This document shows positions 33,264 to 41,526 of a stretch of DNA of 41,610 nucleotides, piece by piece (the stretch's first letter is position 1; each line of letters begins with the position of its first letter). Source of the stretch: an uncultured Treponema sp. (lineage in GTDB: Bacteria > Spirochaetota > Spirochaetia > Treponematales > Treponemataceae); NCBI RefSeq assembly GCF_938029485.1, contig NZ_CALHGC010000149.1:1-41610 (forward strand), written 5' to 3'. The notes beneath the pieces are model-generated. The model had not been told where the DNA came from and searched no databases. It saw only the letters and a list, made by a program, of their open reading frames with translations. The position numbers and the translations under genes were made by a program.

Positions 33264-34430
33264 TTACCTATTCCCTTTTGCCCTATTATGCGTTTTGCAG
33301 AGCATTTGACAATTTGAACTATTGGTTGCGCCGCCTTTGCTCCAAGCGGAAACATGGTCAGCCTCCATTTCGCTCAATTTCCAGATTTTTGTTTTGTTGC
33401 CGGTGTTCTCTAAAGCGCAGAGCGGACAGTTGGACGTGCCGTGTTTTTCGGCATCTTCGGTTTGTGTTGCGTACGTCGATCTTTTGGTCGGCTCATCAAA
33501 AATGCGGATATCAAGCAGTTTTTTATCAGTTTCACCGCCCAGCAGATATTGGTAAATACCTCTTTTATTTTTTACATAAAAATCTGCGTATAATTCGTGT
33601 AAACGCTGAGAAATGTGCTGCGGATTATATGAATGTCTGCTGTGGTACGTTTCGTAGAGCTGCCCCCATTCAAGACCGCACATTTCTTTTTCTACATCGA
33701 TAAAAACACTGTCTATCCAATCAATGACTGAGTTAAAATATGTTTCCAGTTCCGTAATGTTTTTATCGTGGCGATGAAGCGCCATATAATGGGAAATATT
33801 ACCTTTGCTTACCCAGTCAAGCGCAGTGTGCAAAAAGTCCTGACGGTTTGCAACGCCGTGAATATATGCGCGCCATTTTTGAATATGCGCATTTCGGCTA
33901 TTGCTAAATACTTCCTTTGCTTTGGTTACAAAGGTACCGGAATAAATTGCATTTAACAGTTCTTGGTCATTGAGCGGCTCACCAGCAATATTGATTGTTT
34001 TAAACCATTCTTTTATTTCCGTTTCAGTGCCTTCGCATTCATAAATAAGCAACTTTGTTTCAAGAATTTTATTTTGTAAATCGGCAGCTAAACCGCTAAA
34101 GTATTGCTCCATGCCATGTATATCTTTGAGCGCAAATTTACCCGTAAGAAAACGCCCAATACTGGTAATGCGCTGCTGCCCGTCTAACACTTCAAAATTC
34201 CCATCCGGAGTTTTATTAAAATAAATTAAGCCGAGCGGATAGCCTTTTATTATAGATTCAATAACAGGGGCTTCTTTTTTCTCGTCTGCATAAATATAGT
34301 TCCGCTGATACTCAGGCTGAATGGTTAAGGTTCCCGAAAGACCATATAAGCCTTTGCCTTCGTATTCATTGTATACAAAGCCTTCGCAAATATCCTTTAT
34401 TGTGATGTCTGTTCTGAGCGTGGTAATCAT
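33264..34430 (-). CDS. DUF262 protein with C-terminal HNH nuclease motif
   Basis: The 388-residue protein begins with a DUF262 (GmrS/ParB-like) domain showing IQPEYQRN (about 37-44) and the nucleotide-contact motif DGQQR (83-87). It ends with an HNH nuclease motif (about 330-388): a CPLC knuckle, EADHVSAWSKGG, then CQMLCKTHNRAKGN. DUF262/HNH proteins are restriction-like factors such as the GmrSD family. It has GGAGG 7 nt before the ATG and lies on the same strand as the EcoRI-type adenine methyltransferase, separated by the spare cassette. I infer it is the nuclease of that module; an independent modified-DNA restriction role is the alternative. Confidence 0.85.
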   Translation of the reverse strand: MITTLRTDITIKDICEGFVYNEYEGKGLYGLSGTLTIQPEYQRNYIYADEKKEAPVIESIIKGYPLGLIYFNKTPDGNFEVLDGQQRITSIGRFLTGKFALKDIHGMEQYFSGLAADLQNKILETKLLIYECEGTETEIKEWFKTINIAGEPLNDQELLNAIYSGTFVTKAKEVFSNSRNAHIQKWRAYIHGVANRQDFLHTALDWVSKGNISHYMALHRHDKNITELETYFNSVIDWIDSVFIDVEKEMCGLEWGQLYETYHSRHSYNPQHISQRLHELYADFYVKNKRGIYQYLLGGETDKKLLDIRIFDEPTKRSTYATQTEDAEKHGTSNCPLCALENTGNKTKIWKLSEMEADHVSAWSKGGATNSSNCQMLCKTHNRAKGNR

Positions 34431-34477
34431 CTGTAGCCTCCGTAAAGATAACTATAGTAGAAGTTTTTATTATAGTA

Positions 34478-34837
34478 TCACTTATGCCTAATAAGAATTC
34501 GTGCATAGAGAACTTGCAAAAAGCCTTTTCTGTTTTCACATGTATACCATGGAAATTTTTCAGGCGGATTATGCTTAAATAGTATGGTCGGCCCATCATT
34601 TACTTTATTTCCACTCTGTATAGTTCCGCCCGCATTATGCTGGATTGCGTTTGTATAGTGAAAAGTTCTTAGCAGCATTTTTTCGCTTCTTTCAGGGGCT
34701 AAGCCAACTATTTCAAATTGTTCAGGACAGTATTTATCAAGGAAACTAATCGGAACGCCCATTATGCCGCTACATTTTGTGTTTAATAAGGATGCGCGCA
34801 TAAGTTTCGCGTCCTCCGATTGTAAATCGGTGTCCAT
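34478..34837 (-). CDS. Orphan alternative C-terminal cassette of the adenine methyltransferase
   Basis: The frame from about 34800 to 34478 encodes a second version of the methyltransferase tail. It starts with CSGIMGVPISFLDKYCPEQF, almost the same as in the intact gene, passes through a different and longer middle (about 60 residues, PERSEKMLLRTFHY onward) and ends LYARILIRHK, again like the intact tail. It lies directly downstream in the +1 frame, sharing bases with the methyltransferase stop. The apparent ATG at 34837 lies inside the methyltransferase gene, so this is probably not a free-standing gene but a silent tail awaiting recombination, or a relic of a duplication. Confidence 0.7.
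   Translation of the reverse strand: MDTDLQSEDAKLMRASLLNTKCSGIMGVPISFLDKYCPEQFEIVGLAPERSEKMLLRTFHYTNAIQHNAGGTIQSGNKVNDGPTILFKHNPPEKFPWYTCENRKGFLQVLYARILIRHK
34764..34784. repeat. Direct repeat, copy in the spare cassette
   Basis: This 21-bp stretch matches 34930-34950 at 19 positions. The copies are 166 bp apart and aligned codon for codon, so recombination between them would delete 166 bp and join the methyltransferase body in frame to the alternative tail. Confidence 0.7.
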
Positions 34838-36008
34838 AGTTTGGGTTATCCGGTACGTAGCGGTCGAGTCCGATGATTTTAAATTGCTCGGGGCAGTATT
34901 TGTCGAGGAAGCTGATGGGGACTCCCATAATGCCGTTACATCTTGTGTTTGGTGACACTCCGGGGCTATGCTGTGCGTTTGCGGTTCGGTCGCGGAGCGG
35001 AGCGGAGCGGAGCGGAGCGGAGCTAAATAATTGTGAAGGCTCTATCGCGTTTGTCAAGTAGGTTGTATCATTTTCTTCAACTTTTTTCGTTATTGAGGTT
35101 CCTTTACTCTCTCGATAATCACTTGGGATTGCATCGGTAAAGGGAACTTCTATCGCATCGTAATTGTCATATTTTTGATATCCGATTCCTCTAACTTCTT
35201 TGTGCTTGCTGAATTTAATATTGTCAGCCATCGTCATGAGATTAAGGGGCTGATGACGGCGTCCGTGATCAAGATTAGTAAACCAGCATACATTACGGAA
35301 TTTCACCAATCCTGTCTGTTTATCATATACCCCATCGGCATAGTTTCTCGGATCGACTTCCATAATTTTAAAATATGCATTACCGTGATGAAAACCGTTA
35401 CCAAGCCACATCTTATTATTTTTTATGAGTGGAAACACTTCTTTGTAGGTGATAGCATTCATATTCCCAATAATTAAAAATTGCTTCTCGGTTTCTACAA
35501 TCCATGTTAAAAATTCGCGGAACAACGAAAATGGGGGATTAGTGATAATGATATCGGCTTCATCCCTGAGCTTTTTTACTTCTTCGCTTCTAAAGTCGCC
35601 GTCGCCTTCCATATATGACCATTGTAAATCGTTTATGTCTATTCTACCATCTTTGTTTTCATCAGCGGTAAGGGTGAAGATTTTTCCTTTTATTCGGGTT
35701 TTGTTTGCATCAAAAAGCGGACTTTCTGTTTCAAATAAGCTCGGCTGATAGTGCTTATAGGTTTTGCTTTCAACAGCATAACTGGTACTGATAAGTTTTT
35801 TTAATCCGAATGCTGCAAAGTTTTGCGCAAAGAATTTAGTAAAATTGCTCCATTCCGGATCGTCGCACGGTAAGAGAATGGTTTTACCCTTGAAAACATC
35901 GGGATTATATTCAATGTACGCATTTATCTCTTTTTGAATGTCGGGGTATTGCGTGTAAAACTCATCGTTTTTGGCTGTTTTTGCTGCCGAAAGATTTTGG
36001 TTTGCCAT
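34770..36008 (-). CDS. EcoRI-type adenine-specific DNA methyltransferase (phase-variable candidate)
   Basis: The 412-residue protein has the opening AKNDEFYTQYPDIQKE, a motif I region LLPCDDPEWSNF (46-57), the catalytic IITNPPFSLFREF (N157 of NPPF) and GNMNAITYKEVFPLI, as in the EcoRI_methylase family, making N6-methyladenine. After DAIPSDY, relatives usually continue almost at once with GxMGVPISFLDKY. Here about 50 extra residues intervene, including SAPLRSAPLR encoded by a CGGAG tract (34992-35023, residues 329-339). Gain or loss of one 5-nt unit would shift the frame ahead of the tail. No Shine-Dalgarno is present; TTGACA and TATACT lie just upstream. Confidence 0.88.
   Translation of the reverse strand: MANQNLSAAKTAKNDEFYTQYPDIQKEINAYIEYNPDVFKGKTILLPCDDPEWSNFTKFFAQNFAAFGLKKLISTSYAVESKTYKHYQPSLFETESPLFDANKTRIKGKIFTLTADENKDGRIDINDLQWSYMEGDGDFRSEEVKKLRDEADIIITNPPFSLFREFLTWIVETEKQFLIIGNMNAITYKEVFPLIKNNKMWLGNGFHHGNAYFKIMEVDPRNYADGVYDKQTGLVKFRNVCWFTNLDHGRRHQPLNLMTMADNIKFSKHKEVRGIGYQKYDNYDAIEVPFTDAIPSDYRESKGTSITKKVEENDTTYLTNAIEPSQLFSSAPLRSAPLRDRTANAQHSPGVSPNTRCNGIMGVPISFLDKYCPEQFKIIGLDRYVPDNPNYGHRFTIGGRETYARILIKHKM
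34930..34950. repeat. Direct repeat, copy inside the methyltransferase tail
   Basis: This is the partner of 34764-34784 (19 of 21 bases identical). It encodes the start of the conserved tail block (NTRCNGIM in the gene, NTKCSGIM in the spare copy). Confidence 0.7.
34992..35023. repeat. Pentanucleotide tandem repeat in the methyltransferase gene
   Basis: The unit CGGAG (GCTCC on the coding strand) is repeated without error for 32 nt, about 6.4 copies. Because 5 is not a multiple of 3, slipped-strand mispairing would switch the downstream frame. This is the classic signature of contingency loci, and it is placed between the catalytic body and the C-terminal tail. Confidence 0.9.
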
Positions 36009-36015
36009 TCTATTC

Positions 36016-36043
36016 AGTATACCGGATTTTATGTTGTTGTCAA
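36016..36043 (-). promoter_or_regulatory. Promoter of the adenine methyltransferase
   Basis: On the minus strand a perfect TTGACA (36038-36043), a 16-nt spacer and TATACT (36016-36021) are followed by 7 nt and the ATG. No Shine-Dalgarno exists, so a leaderless mRNA is predicted. Confidence 0.6.
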
Positions 36044-36231
36044 AGGTTGAGTTTTCTTCCTTCCTAATTACGGAATTGTTCGAACTTTTGTGCTTTTCCG
36101 ATTAAACGTACTACATATCATAATGAACACAATTATTCTTATGTTCGGATTTGGAATGGTTGCGCATTTAATAGTATCATTAATAGAAGAAAAGATATTT
36201 TTAGCAAAACACGTTCTTCACCTGATGAATC

Positions 36232-36822
36232 CTACAATCCCCTACCGTCCATCAGCTTATCCCCCAACTCCATCGTCACCCCCGCTTCCCACCTGTTACC
36301 GTTCCGTTCAAAAATCGTGATGTTATCAACCGGAAAGTCTTCTACAAGGGTTAGTTCGTTCATAACCTGAAGAGCTTTCGTCATTATGCCTACAGGAATA
36401 TCCCGATTTGCAACAGTTGCATGAGGCTGGAAAGGCTTTTTGTCTTTTTTAGTACAGCCCGGACAGGCATTCAAAATTGCTTGTACCGTTTTATCACGAA
36501 GTTTTGTCCACGCATCACCTGCAACGACGTTTGCAAAAAGAGTTCTATCTCCAAACGCATCAAAGTTATCAATATGAGCAGTAAAACCTAAGCCTTTGGG
36601 CAAGACTTCTTTTTCAATCGCGCTGATTAAATCAGCTGTTGAATATTCTTCTTGCAATCTGAACGGAGGGACGAGTGTAACATGGATGGGAGTGCCATGC
36701 CCTGACTTGCAGCCGTAAACCTCGTTCATATAACGGCGGCAATCTTCAAGAGTAAGGGTTATATCCTCTGGGAGAAGAACACCAATAAAATGCGTTTGCT
36801 GCGGAATGTTGGTTTGTTTCAT
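36232..36822 (-). CDS. 2H phosphoesterase (LigT/2'-5' RNA ligase-like)
   Basis: The 196-residue protein carries the two H-x-T/S-x motifs of the 2H superfamily, HVTL (about 47) and HATV (about 133), set about 86 residues apart in a compact two-lobed fold. Members act on 2',3'-cyclic phosphates or 2'-5' RNA linkages; this one's substrate is unknown. It stands between the methyltransferase and the second chemoreceptor. It has no Shine-Dalgarno. An extended -10 (TGC-TATAAT) ends 7 nt before the ATG. Confidence 0.86.
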   Translation of the reverse strand: MKQTNIPQQTHFIGVLLPEDITLTLEDCRRYMNEVYGCKSGHGTPIHVTLVPPFRLQEEYSTADLISAIEKEVLPKGLGFTAHIDNFDAFGDRTLFANVVAGDAWTKLRDKTVQAILNACPGCTKKDKKPFQPHATVANRDIPVGIMTKALQVMNELTLVEDFPVDNITIFERNGNRWEAGVTMELGDKLMDGRGL

Positions 36823-36829
36823 TCTTAAA

Positions 36830-36838
36830 ATTATAGCA
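36830..36838 (-). promoter_or_regulatory. Extended -10 promoter of the 2H phosphoesterase
   Basis: On the minus strand TGC-TATAAT, with TATAAT at 36830-36835, is followed by 7 nt and then ATG. A leaderless mRNA is predicted. Confidence 0.55.
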
Positions 36839-36961
36839 GGGAATCGCGTATCATGCTATTTGTTTTTTTTATATAACTCCTGCCGGCGGCTTTTCTCCGC
36901 GCTACGAGAACGGTATAATAGCCGGGTAAGTGCAGAAGTTTGAGTTTTTATGGGAGTGTTT

Positions 36962-38788
36962 ATGCAGCGAATAAGACGTACGTTGTCCGTTAAGCTCATT
37001 ATGGTATTTTTTCCGGCGATTATGGGGTTTTTGACGTTCGGATTTTTTGTGCTGCGTTATAAGACTGCGCTGGATGCATCGGCGGAGGTACGGAGAACCC
37101 TGCACATTACCGCAGCGGGAGTGCAGGCTCTGTGCAGCGGTATTCCTTTTGATGTGCTGACGGCGGATTCTTGTAGAGAAGAGCCGTTTCTGACATTGCA
37201 GCAGAAGCTGAACAAACTGCAAGAACAAACAGGTGTGTATAATATCCGACTTATCAGGAACACAGATGGGCAACTGTTCGTTTTGACGGCGACACACGGA
37301 GCAGATTCATTTTTTACGCTTACCGCTTCGCCTCAGGAACTTTTGCAAGCTTTTCAAACGAACGCCGTAACCTTTACTGCTTCACCATACACTAATCGGT
37401 TCGGGACTGTGCAATCGCTTTTTATGCCGCTTGATAACGCTGATTCCGCAAACCGGTATGTTATTGCGGTCGATTCGGATTATTCCGGGCGGCATGAACA
37501 GCTGATGCGCTCAGTATGGTTAACCGTCATTCCGGTATTTTTGTTCTGCATAGTCTGCCTTGCCGTTGTCGTGTTTTTGGTTACGGTTTTCTTTGTGCGT
37601 CCGTTAAAGGAATTCCGTAAGAATCTCGACGACATCGGCAGAGGGACCGCAGATTTGAGCATTCGGTTGGAGATAAAGGGCAATGACGAAATTTCAGACA
37701 CCGCGCACACCTTCAACAATTTTATTGCGCATCTGAATACGATGATTGCCGACTTAAAGGCAAATGCGTCGCAGACATATCTTGTGGAACAAAAACTCTT
37801 TGCCGCATCGCAGGGAACGGCAGCCTCCATCAACCAAATCCGCAGCAATACTGCGGCAATTTCAAAATCGGCGGAGCTGCTGAAACAAGATTCCGGCGAT
37901 ACAAACGAGCTGAGCGAAAATGTTTCCGGCATCGCGCAAGATCTCGTGGAAGCTATTCGGCATCAAACGCAGGCGAGCGCATCATCAGCAGAGGCGGCAG
38001 ACGAGATGATTAAAAGCTTTTCCATTATTGCGGAAGAAATCGGCCGGCTTGAAGCGTTTTCCGAATCGCTGGAAACCAAATCAGAATCGGGGATTCTCCG
38101 TATGGATGAAACGGAAAAAGTGGTAACGGACATCAACACGCGCATTCATGCAATCGATTCGTTTGTCAAAATGATTGACGATATTGCGGAAAAAACCAAT
38201 ATGCTTGCAATGAATGCCGCGATTGAATCGGCACACGCCGGCGAATACGGCAAGGGCTTTTCGGTTGTTGCAGAGGAGATCCGCAAACTTGCCGACGATG
38301 CAAAAAAGAACGCCGAAGCCATTGCGCATTCCCTCAAAGACATCATCGACCGGACACAGGCAGCTGCACTCATCACCGAGGAGACAAAGCGCTCTTTTGC
38401 GGACATCGATAGCGACGTGCATCAAACGGGGAAGGCCTTTGTTTCCATGCGGGAACAAATTGCAACCGTGTCAGGAGCAGCGGATGCCATTCAGCAAGCC
38501 GTCCTCAATCTACGCCGTCAGCAAGAGCTGGTTACTTCGAGTGCGCAGACGCTCGGCGGCGTTTCGTCGGAGCTTGCCAGCACCGGCGGCAAAATCGAAA
38601 GTCTTGCAGCACAAGTCAACACCGGCATAACCGAAATCCTTACCGGTATGGACGAAATCTCCGGCGCCGAGCACATTGTCATCCAAGAAGCCGAAAGCCT
38701 CAACGAAATAATCGGCTCAGTCAAAAATCAAATCGATAAGTTTAAAACATCGGCGGAGACAGAGCAGGCAAACATATCTTCAACCTGA
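36962..38788 (+). CDS. Methyl-accepting chemotaxis protein with a short periplasmic domain
   Basis: The 608-residue receptor has membrane helices at about 10-31 and 184-208 around a small periplasmic sensor that I cannot assign to a Cache class. A HAMP domain (about 209-262) and a signalling domain follow, with the hairpin tip NMLAMNAAIESAHAGEYGK near 415. ATG 36962 is chosen over 36950 because GGGAG lies 5 nt before it. A TATAAT at 36914-36919 would start the mRNA some 35-40 nt upstream. The last 61 bp overlap, tail to tail, the end of the 932-residue gene. Confidence 0.92.
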   Translation: MQRIRRTLSVKLIMVFFPAIMGFLTFGFFVLRYKTALDASAEVRRTLHITAAGVQALCSGIPFDVLTADSCREEPFLTLQQKLNKLQEQTGVYNIRLIRNTDGQLFVLTATHGADSFFTLTASPQELLQAFQTNAVTFTASPYTNRFGTVQSLFMPLDNADSANRYVIAVDSDYSGRHEQLMRSVWLTVIPVFLFCIVCLAVVVFLVTVFFVRPLKEFRKNLDDIGRGTADLSIRLEIKGNDEISDTAHTFNNFIAHLNTMIADLKANASQTYLVEQKLFAASQGTAASINQIRSNTAAISKSAELLKQDSGDTNELSENVSGIAQDLVEAIRHQTQASASSAEAADEMIKSFSIIAEEIGRLEAFSESLETKSESGILRMDETEKVVTDINTRIHAIDSFVKMIDDIAEKTNMLAMNAAIESAHAGEYGKGFSVVAEEIRKLADDAKKNAEAIAHSLKDIIDRTQAAALITEETKRSFADIDSDVHQTGKAFVSMREQIATVSGAADAIQQAVLNLRRQQELVTSSAQTLGGVSSELASTGGKIESLAAQVNTGITEILTGMDEISGAEHIVIQEAESLNEIIGSVKNQIDKFKTSAETEQANISST

Positions 38789-41526
38789 TGTGCTTTTAGT
38801 TCGGCAAAGAATGATGCTAATAGTTGGTAATCGGTGCTATTGATAACAAACAGCGGTTTCTCGGAAGGGTCGGCCTTTGTATCAAAATATACTTCCAACT
38901 CAGTCAGCGAATCGTTAAGCGTAATAGCGAGCTGGATATGTACGGCGTCTATTCCGGTAGATAGTATCAGCTGCCGGATACCGTGTACTTCGGTTATTTC
39001 GCTATAACTTGATCCAATCCGTTGCTCAGGCTCTTCAAGTGCTTCCATGTGTTCTTTAAATGATCGAGGCGTCAGCGTGAGCGATTCTGTTTTTGCATTA
39101 GTACCGAAAATATTCCGCGCAGTTTCAGTAAATACTTTCGCAATTTCTTTTTTACGCGGTTTCGGCTTTTTATATTTGTATCCGTCATATTCACGTGTTA
39201 TTTCGATGATCTCGTAATAGGAATTGCTATAACACGTCCAGTATTCATAAAGCGCACATATAAATTTAGGCAATAACGTATACTGCCCCAGCGGAACGGT
39301 ATAAGATGTATCATATATTTTATTGTCTTGCTCATCCCATTCGTCAAAAAACAAACAGAGTTCCAATTCCGTATTGTTATCTTTGAGTAATACATCTACG
39401 TTGATATGAAAGCCGCGCCAATTATCTATTGTTGTTTCATCTTTATTCTGGATTTGGAACCAATACGAAACACAGCAGGGCTTTTCCGGTACTGTAATTT
39501 CCTCCGTTTTCCCCGTCGTTGAAGTATCACGATAAGACCCCTCCAGATTTAAACTAAAAGAATAAAATTTATCTGCAGGTTCATTCGGATTCAACAAATC
39601 CCGCAGGTTATCAAGCGGCGTAGTATTCTCTGTGTTCTTATCTGCGTTTGCAGCTGAATTATGATAAAAAATCATACTGTCGAACATTCTTGCAAAAGCC
39701 TCTTTCTTTTGCTCGCTAACTTCCTCTATACAATATCGAAAGACTTCGGTATGAAAAGTTTTTACTTCCGCCACTATGTGCTCCGGCGACTGATAAGTAA
39801 GCGTTCTCTCTTTTACATAATTATGTACTGCATACGCAAAATCGCAAAACTTTTGATATGCATTCACCGGCAGCGTAAACAGAACATCCTCTCCTTTACG
39901 GAAAAGATCAAGATACACTTCCATCTGAGTGCCGTCATCGGAAAGTACAATGCCGAATTGTACCTCAGGATAATCCGTACTCGAACGGGACGAAACGGAA
40001 ATCTGATCTTTCGGATAGATCTCCGGATCATATTCTTTCGTATTGAATTCCATACAATACCAACTTGGTTTTTCCCTATTTTCTTTATTTTGCCTTAAAG
40101 TAGAAAAATAATCATTTAATTTTTTACACAGCACTTCAAGTGTTTCGCATTTAGTCAATTCAGTATCTGACAATGGTAATACATCTGCAAAGAATTTCTT
40201 GCCGTACTCTTGTATCAAATTTCGATAAGAGGTTTTTAGATGATTATCAACTTCGATCTTCTGTTCACGCAAGTTTTTAAGGCGCTCGTATTCTTCACTG
40301 TTCCTATAACTATAGGAAGTTGTTCTAAACAACCTGTGTTCAATGATTACATATTCCTGCATTTTTTCGAAAATAATCTTCAAAGGTTCTTTTGTCCAAC
40401 AGTTTTGTTCTAAATGATAGCAGTCTGCGGTAACTGAATATATCGGAGTAAGATTATCTTTCGACTTTACATCGAGAAATACTTCTATGCGTAAGCCGTC
40501 ATTACTGAGCGCAAATGCAATTTGGCATTTAAGATGATAGCACCATACATAAAACACCTTCTGCTTAAATGTATCGATTTCAATAAGCTTTTGATACCGT
40601 TCAGCACGAAATCTATTATTATAAAAAGAGAAATCATCAGAAGAATCGTTCGGATTGAATAAACGTAAATCCTCCTCTGTCTTGCGGAGTTTTTTACGGG
40701 CAAAATTATTCCATCGTTCCGTTATTCGTTTTTTATAACTTTCACGGATTATGCTATGGTTGGTTTCTATCGATTTAAGTTCAAATAATTGTTTGGCATC
40801 GTCAATAATGCCGTGCATATTCCGTAGATATTGAGGCAGTTTCTCAAAATTACCGTTATAGAGATGAATAATTGCACTTACCGGTAGCGATTGCCATTGC
40901 TTCATATTTCTTGACTGTATGTTTTCGGATAGTTGATAATGAAAAACACTATAAGGATGCGGCAGTAAGTCTCTTAATTGAGAGCCGGAATGTCTGTTTG
41001 ATCGCCATGCTTGGATAAAATCGGCTGTCTTTTTCCAACGTTTTTGCTCATCTTCCGTACAAAAGAAGAGAAGCGGCGTATCATCGGTTTGGTCGGCATC
41101 GCGTTTTGCCAAGTGCAGTGTAACATATATCAAATATATCAGTAATTCAAAATTAAGTTTTTCCATCCAGTCTGACTGTCCGGTAAACATGATTTCAAGG
41201 AATTCTTTTACCTCCGTATAAAATTCCTTACCGAAATCTTCAAAAAGGTTAAATTGAATAACATCATCATCCATCGAAATATTTCCCTTGGAATCAAATA
41301 CGGCATCCCAGCTTTTATTGGAGCTGTCAGGAAAGAGAATAAGGCAAATGGCTGAAAAAATATGTTCAAGCTTCTGCTGCAAGAACGGAACTGCAATACT
41401 ATCCGACAGCTGTTGTTCTTTAATACGTTCAAGGTACTGTTTTATATCATAGAGCGCATACAAAAGACGCTTGGGTTTTTCAAGTACTGCGCCTACTGCA
41501 TGATGAAGGGAAAAATGAGTTTCCAT
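38728..41526 (-). CDS. Large four-repeat protein of unknown function
   Basis: The 932-residue protein has no signal peptide and no membrane helix, and it is rich in Tyr, Phe, Glu and Lys. The first 230 residues are helical and unrepeated. After that a module recurs four times, with cores at about 331-393, 521-573, 707-765 and 862-913. The common pattern is a beta hairpin (hydrophobic strand, N/D-D-G or similar turn, then E-V-Y-L-D or E-V-F-L-D), a strand with P-L-F-x-V, and an aromatic helix (YQLLASFFAEL, YQKFCDFAYAV). Helical spacers, some with LNPNEPADKF or FNPNDSSDDF, separate the cores. I do not recognise a family or an enzyme motif. It may be a cytoplasmic binding protein with repeated ligand sites. 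Confidence 0.75.
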   Translation of the reverse strand: METHFSLHHAVGAVLEKPKRLLYALYDIKQYLERIKEQQLSDSIAVPFLQQKLEHIFSAICLILFPDSSNKSWDAVFDSKGNISMDDDVIQFNLFEDFGKEFYTEVKEFLEIMFTGQSDWMEKLNFELLIYLIYVTLHLAKRDADQTDDTPLLFFCTEDEQKRWKKTADFIQAWRSNRHSGSQLRDLLPHPYSVFHYQLSENIQSRNMKQWQSLPVSAIIHLYNGNFEKLPQYLRNMHGIIDDAKQLFELKSIETNHSIIRESYKKRITERWNNFARKKLRKTEEDLRLFNPNDSSDDFSFYNNRFRAERYQKLIEIDTFKQKVFYVWCYHLKCQIAFALSNDGLRIEVFLDVKSKDNLTPIYSVTADCYHLEQNCWTKEPLKIIFEKMQEYVIIEHRLFRTTSYSYRNSEEYERLKNLREQKIEVDNHLKTSYRNLIQEYGKKFFADVLPLSDTELTKCETLEVLCKKLNDYFSTLRQNKENREKPSWYCMEFNTKEYDPEIYPKDQISVSSRSSTDYPEVQFGIVLSDDGTQMEVYLDLFRKGEDVLFTLPVNAYQKFCDFAYAVHNYVKERTLTYQSPEHIVAEVKTFHTEVFRYCIEEVSEQKKEAFARMFDSMIFYHNSAANADKNTENTTPLDNLRDLLNPNEPADKFYSFSLNLEGSYRDTSTTGKTEEITVPEKPCCVSYWFQIQNKDETTIDNWRGFHINVDVLLKDNNTELELCLFFDEWDEQDNKIYDTSYTVPLGQYTLLPKFICALYEYWTCYSNSYYEIIEITREYDGYKYKKPKPRKKEIAKVFTETARNIFGTNAKTESLTLTPRSFKEHMEALEEPEQRIGSSYSEITEVHGIRQLILSTGIDAVHIQLAITLNDSLTELEVYFDTKADPSEKPLFVINSTDYQLLASFFAELKAHQVEDMFACSVSADVLNLSI

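Noticed and set aside
34992..35023. CRISPR array
   Set aside because: A 5-bp tandem unit with no spacers; it is a simple sequence repeat within a gene.
36090..36320. Plus-strand open frame of 76 codons with a hydrophobic start
   Set aside because: Its second half is antisense to the conserved end of the 2H phosphoesterase gene and turns proline/serine-rich there; no ribosome site.
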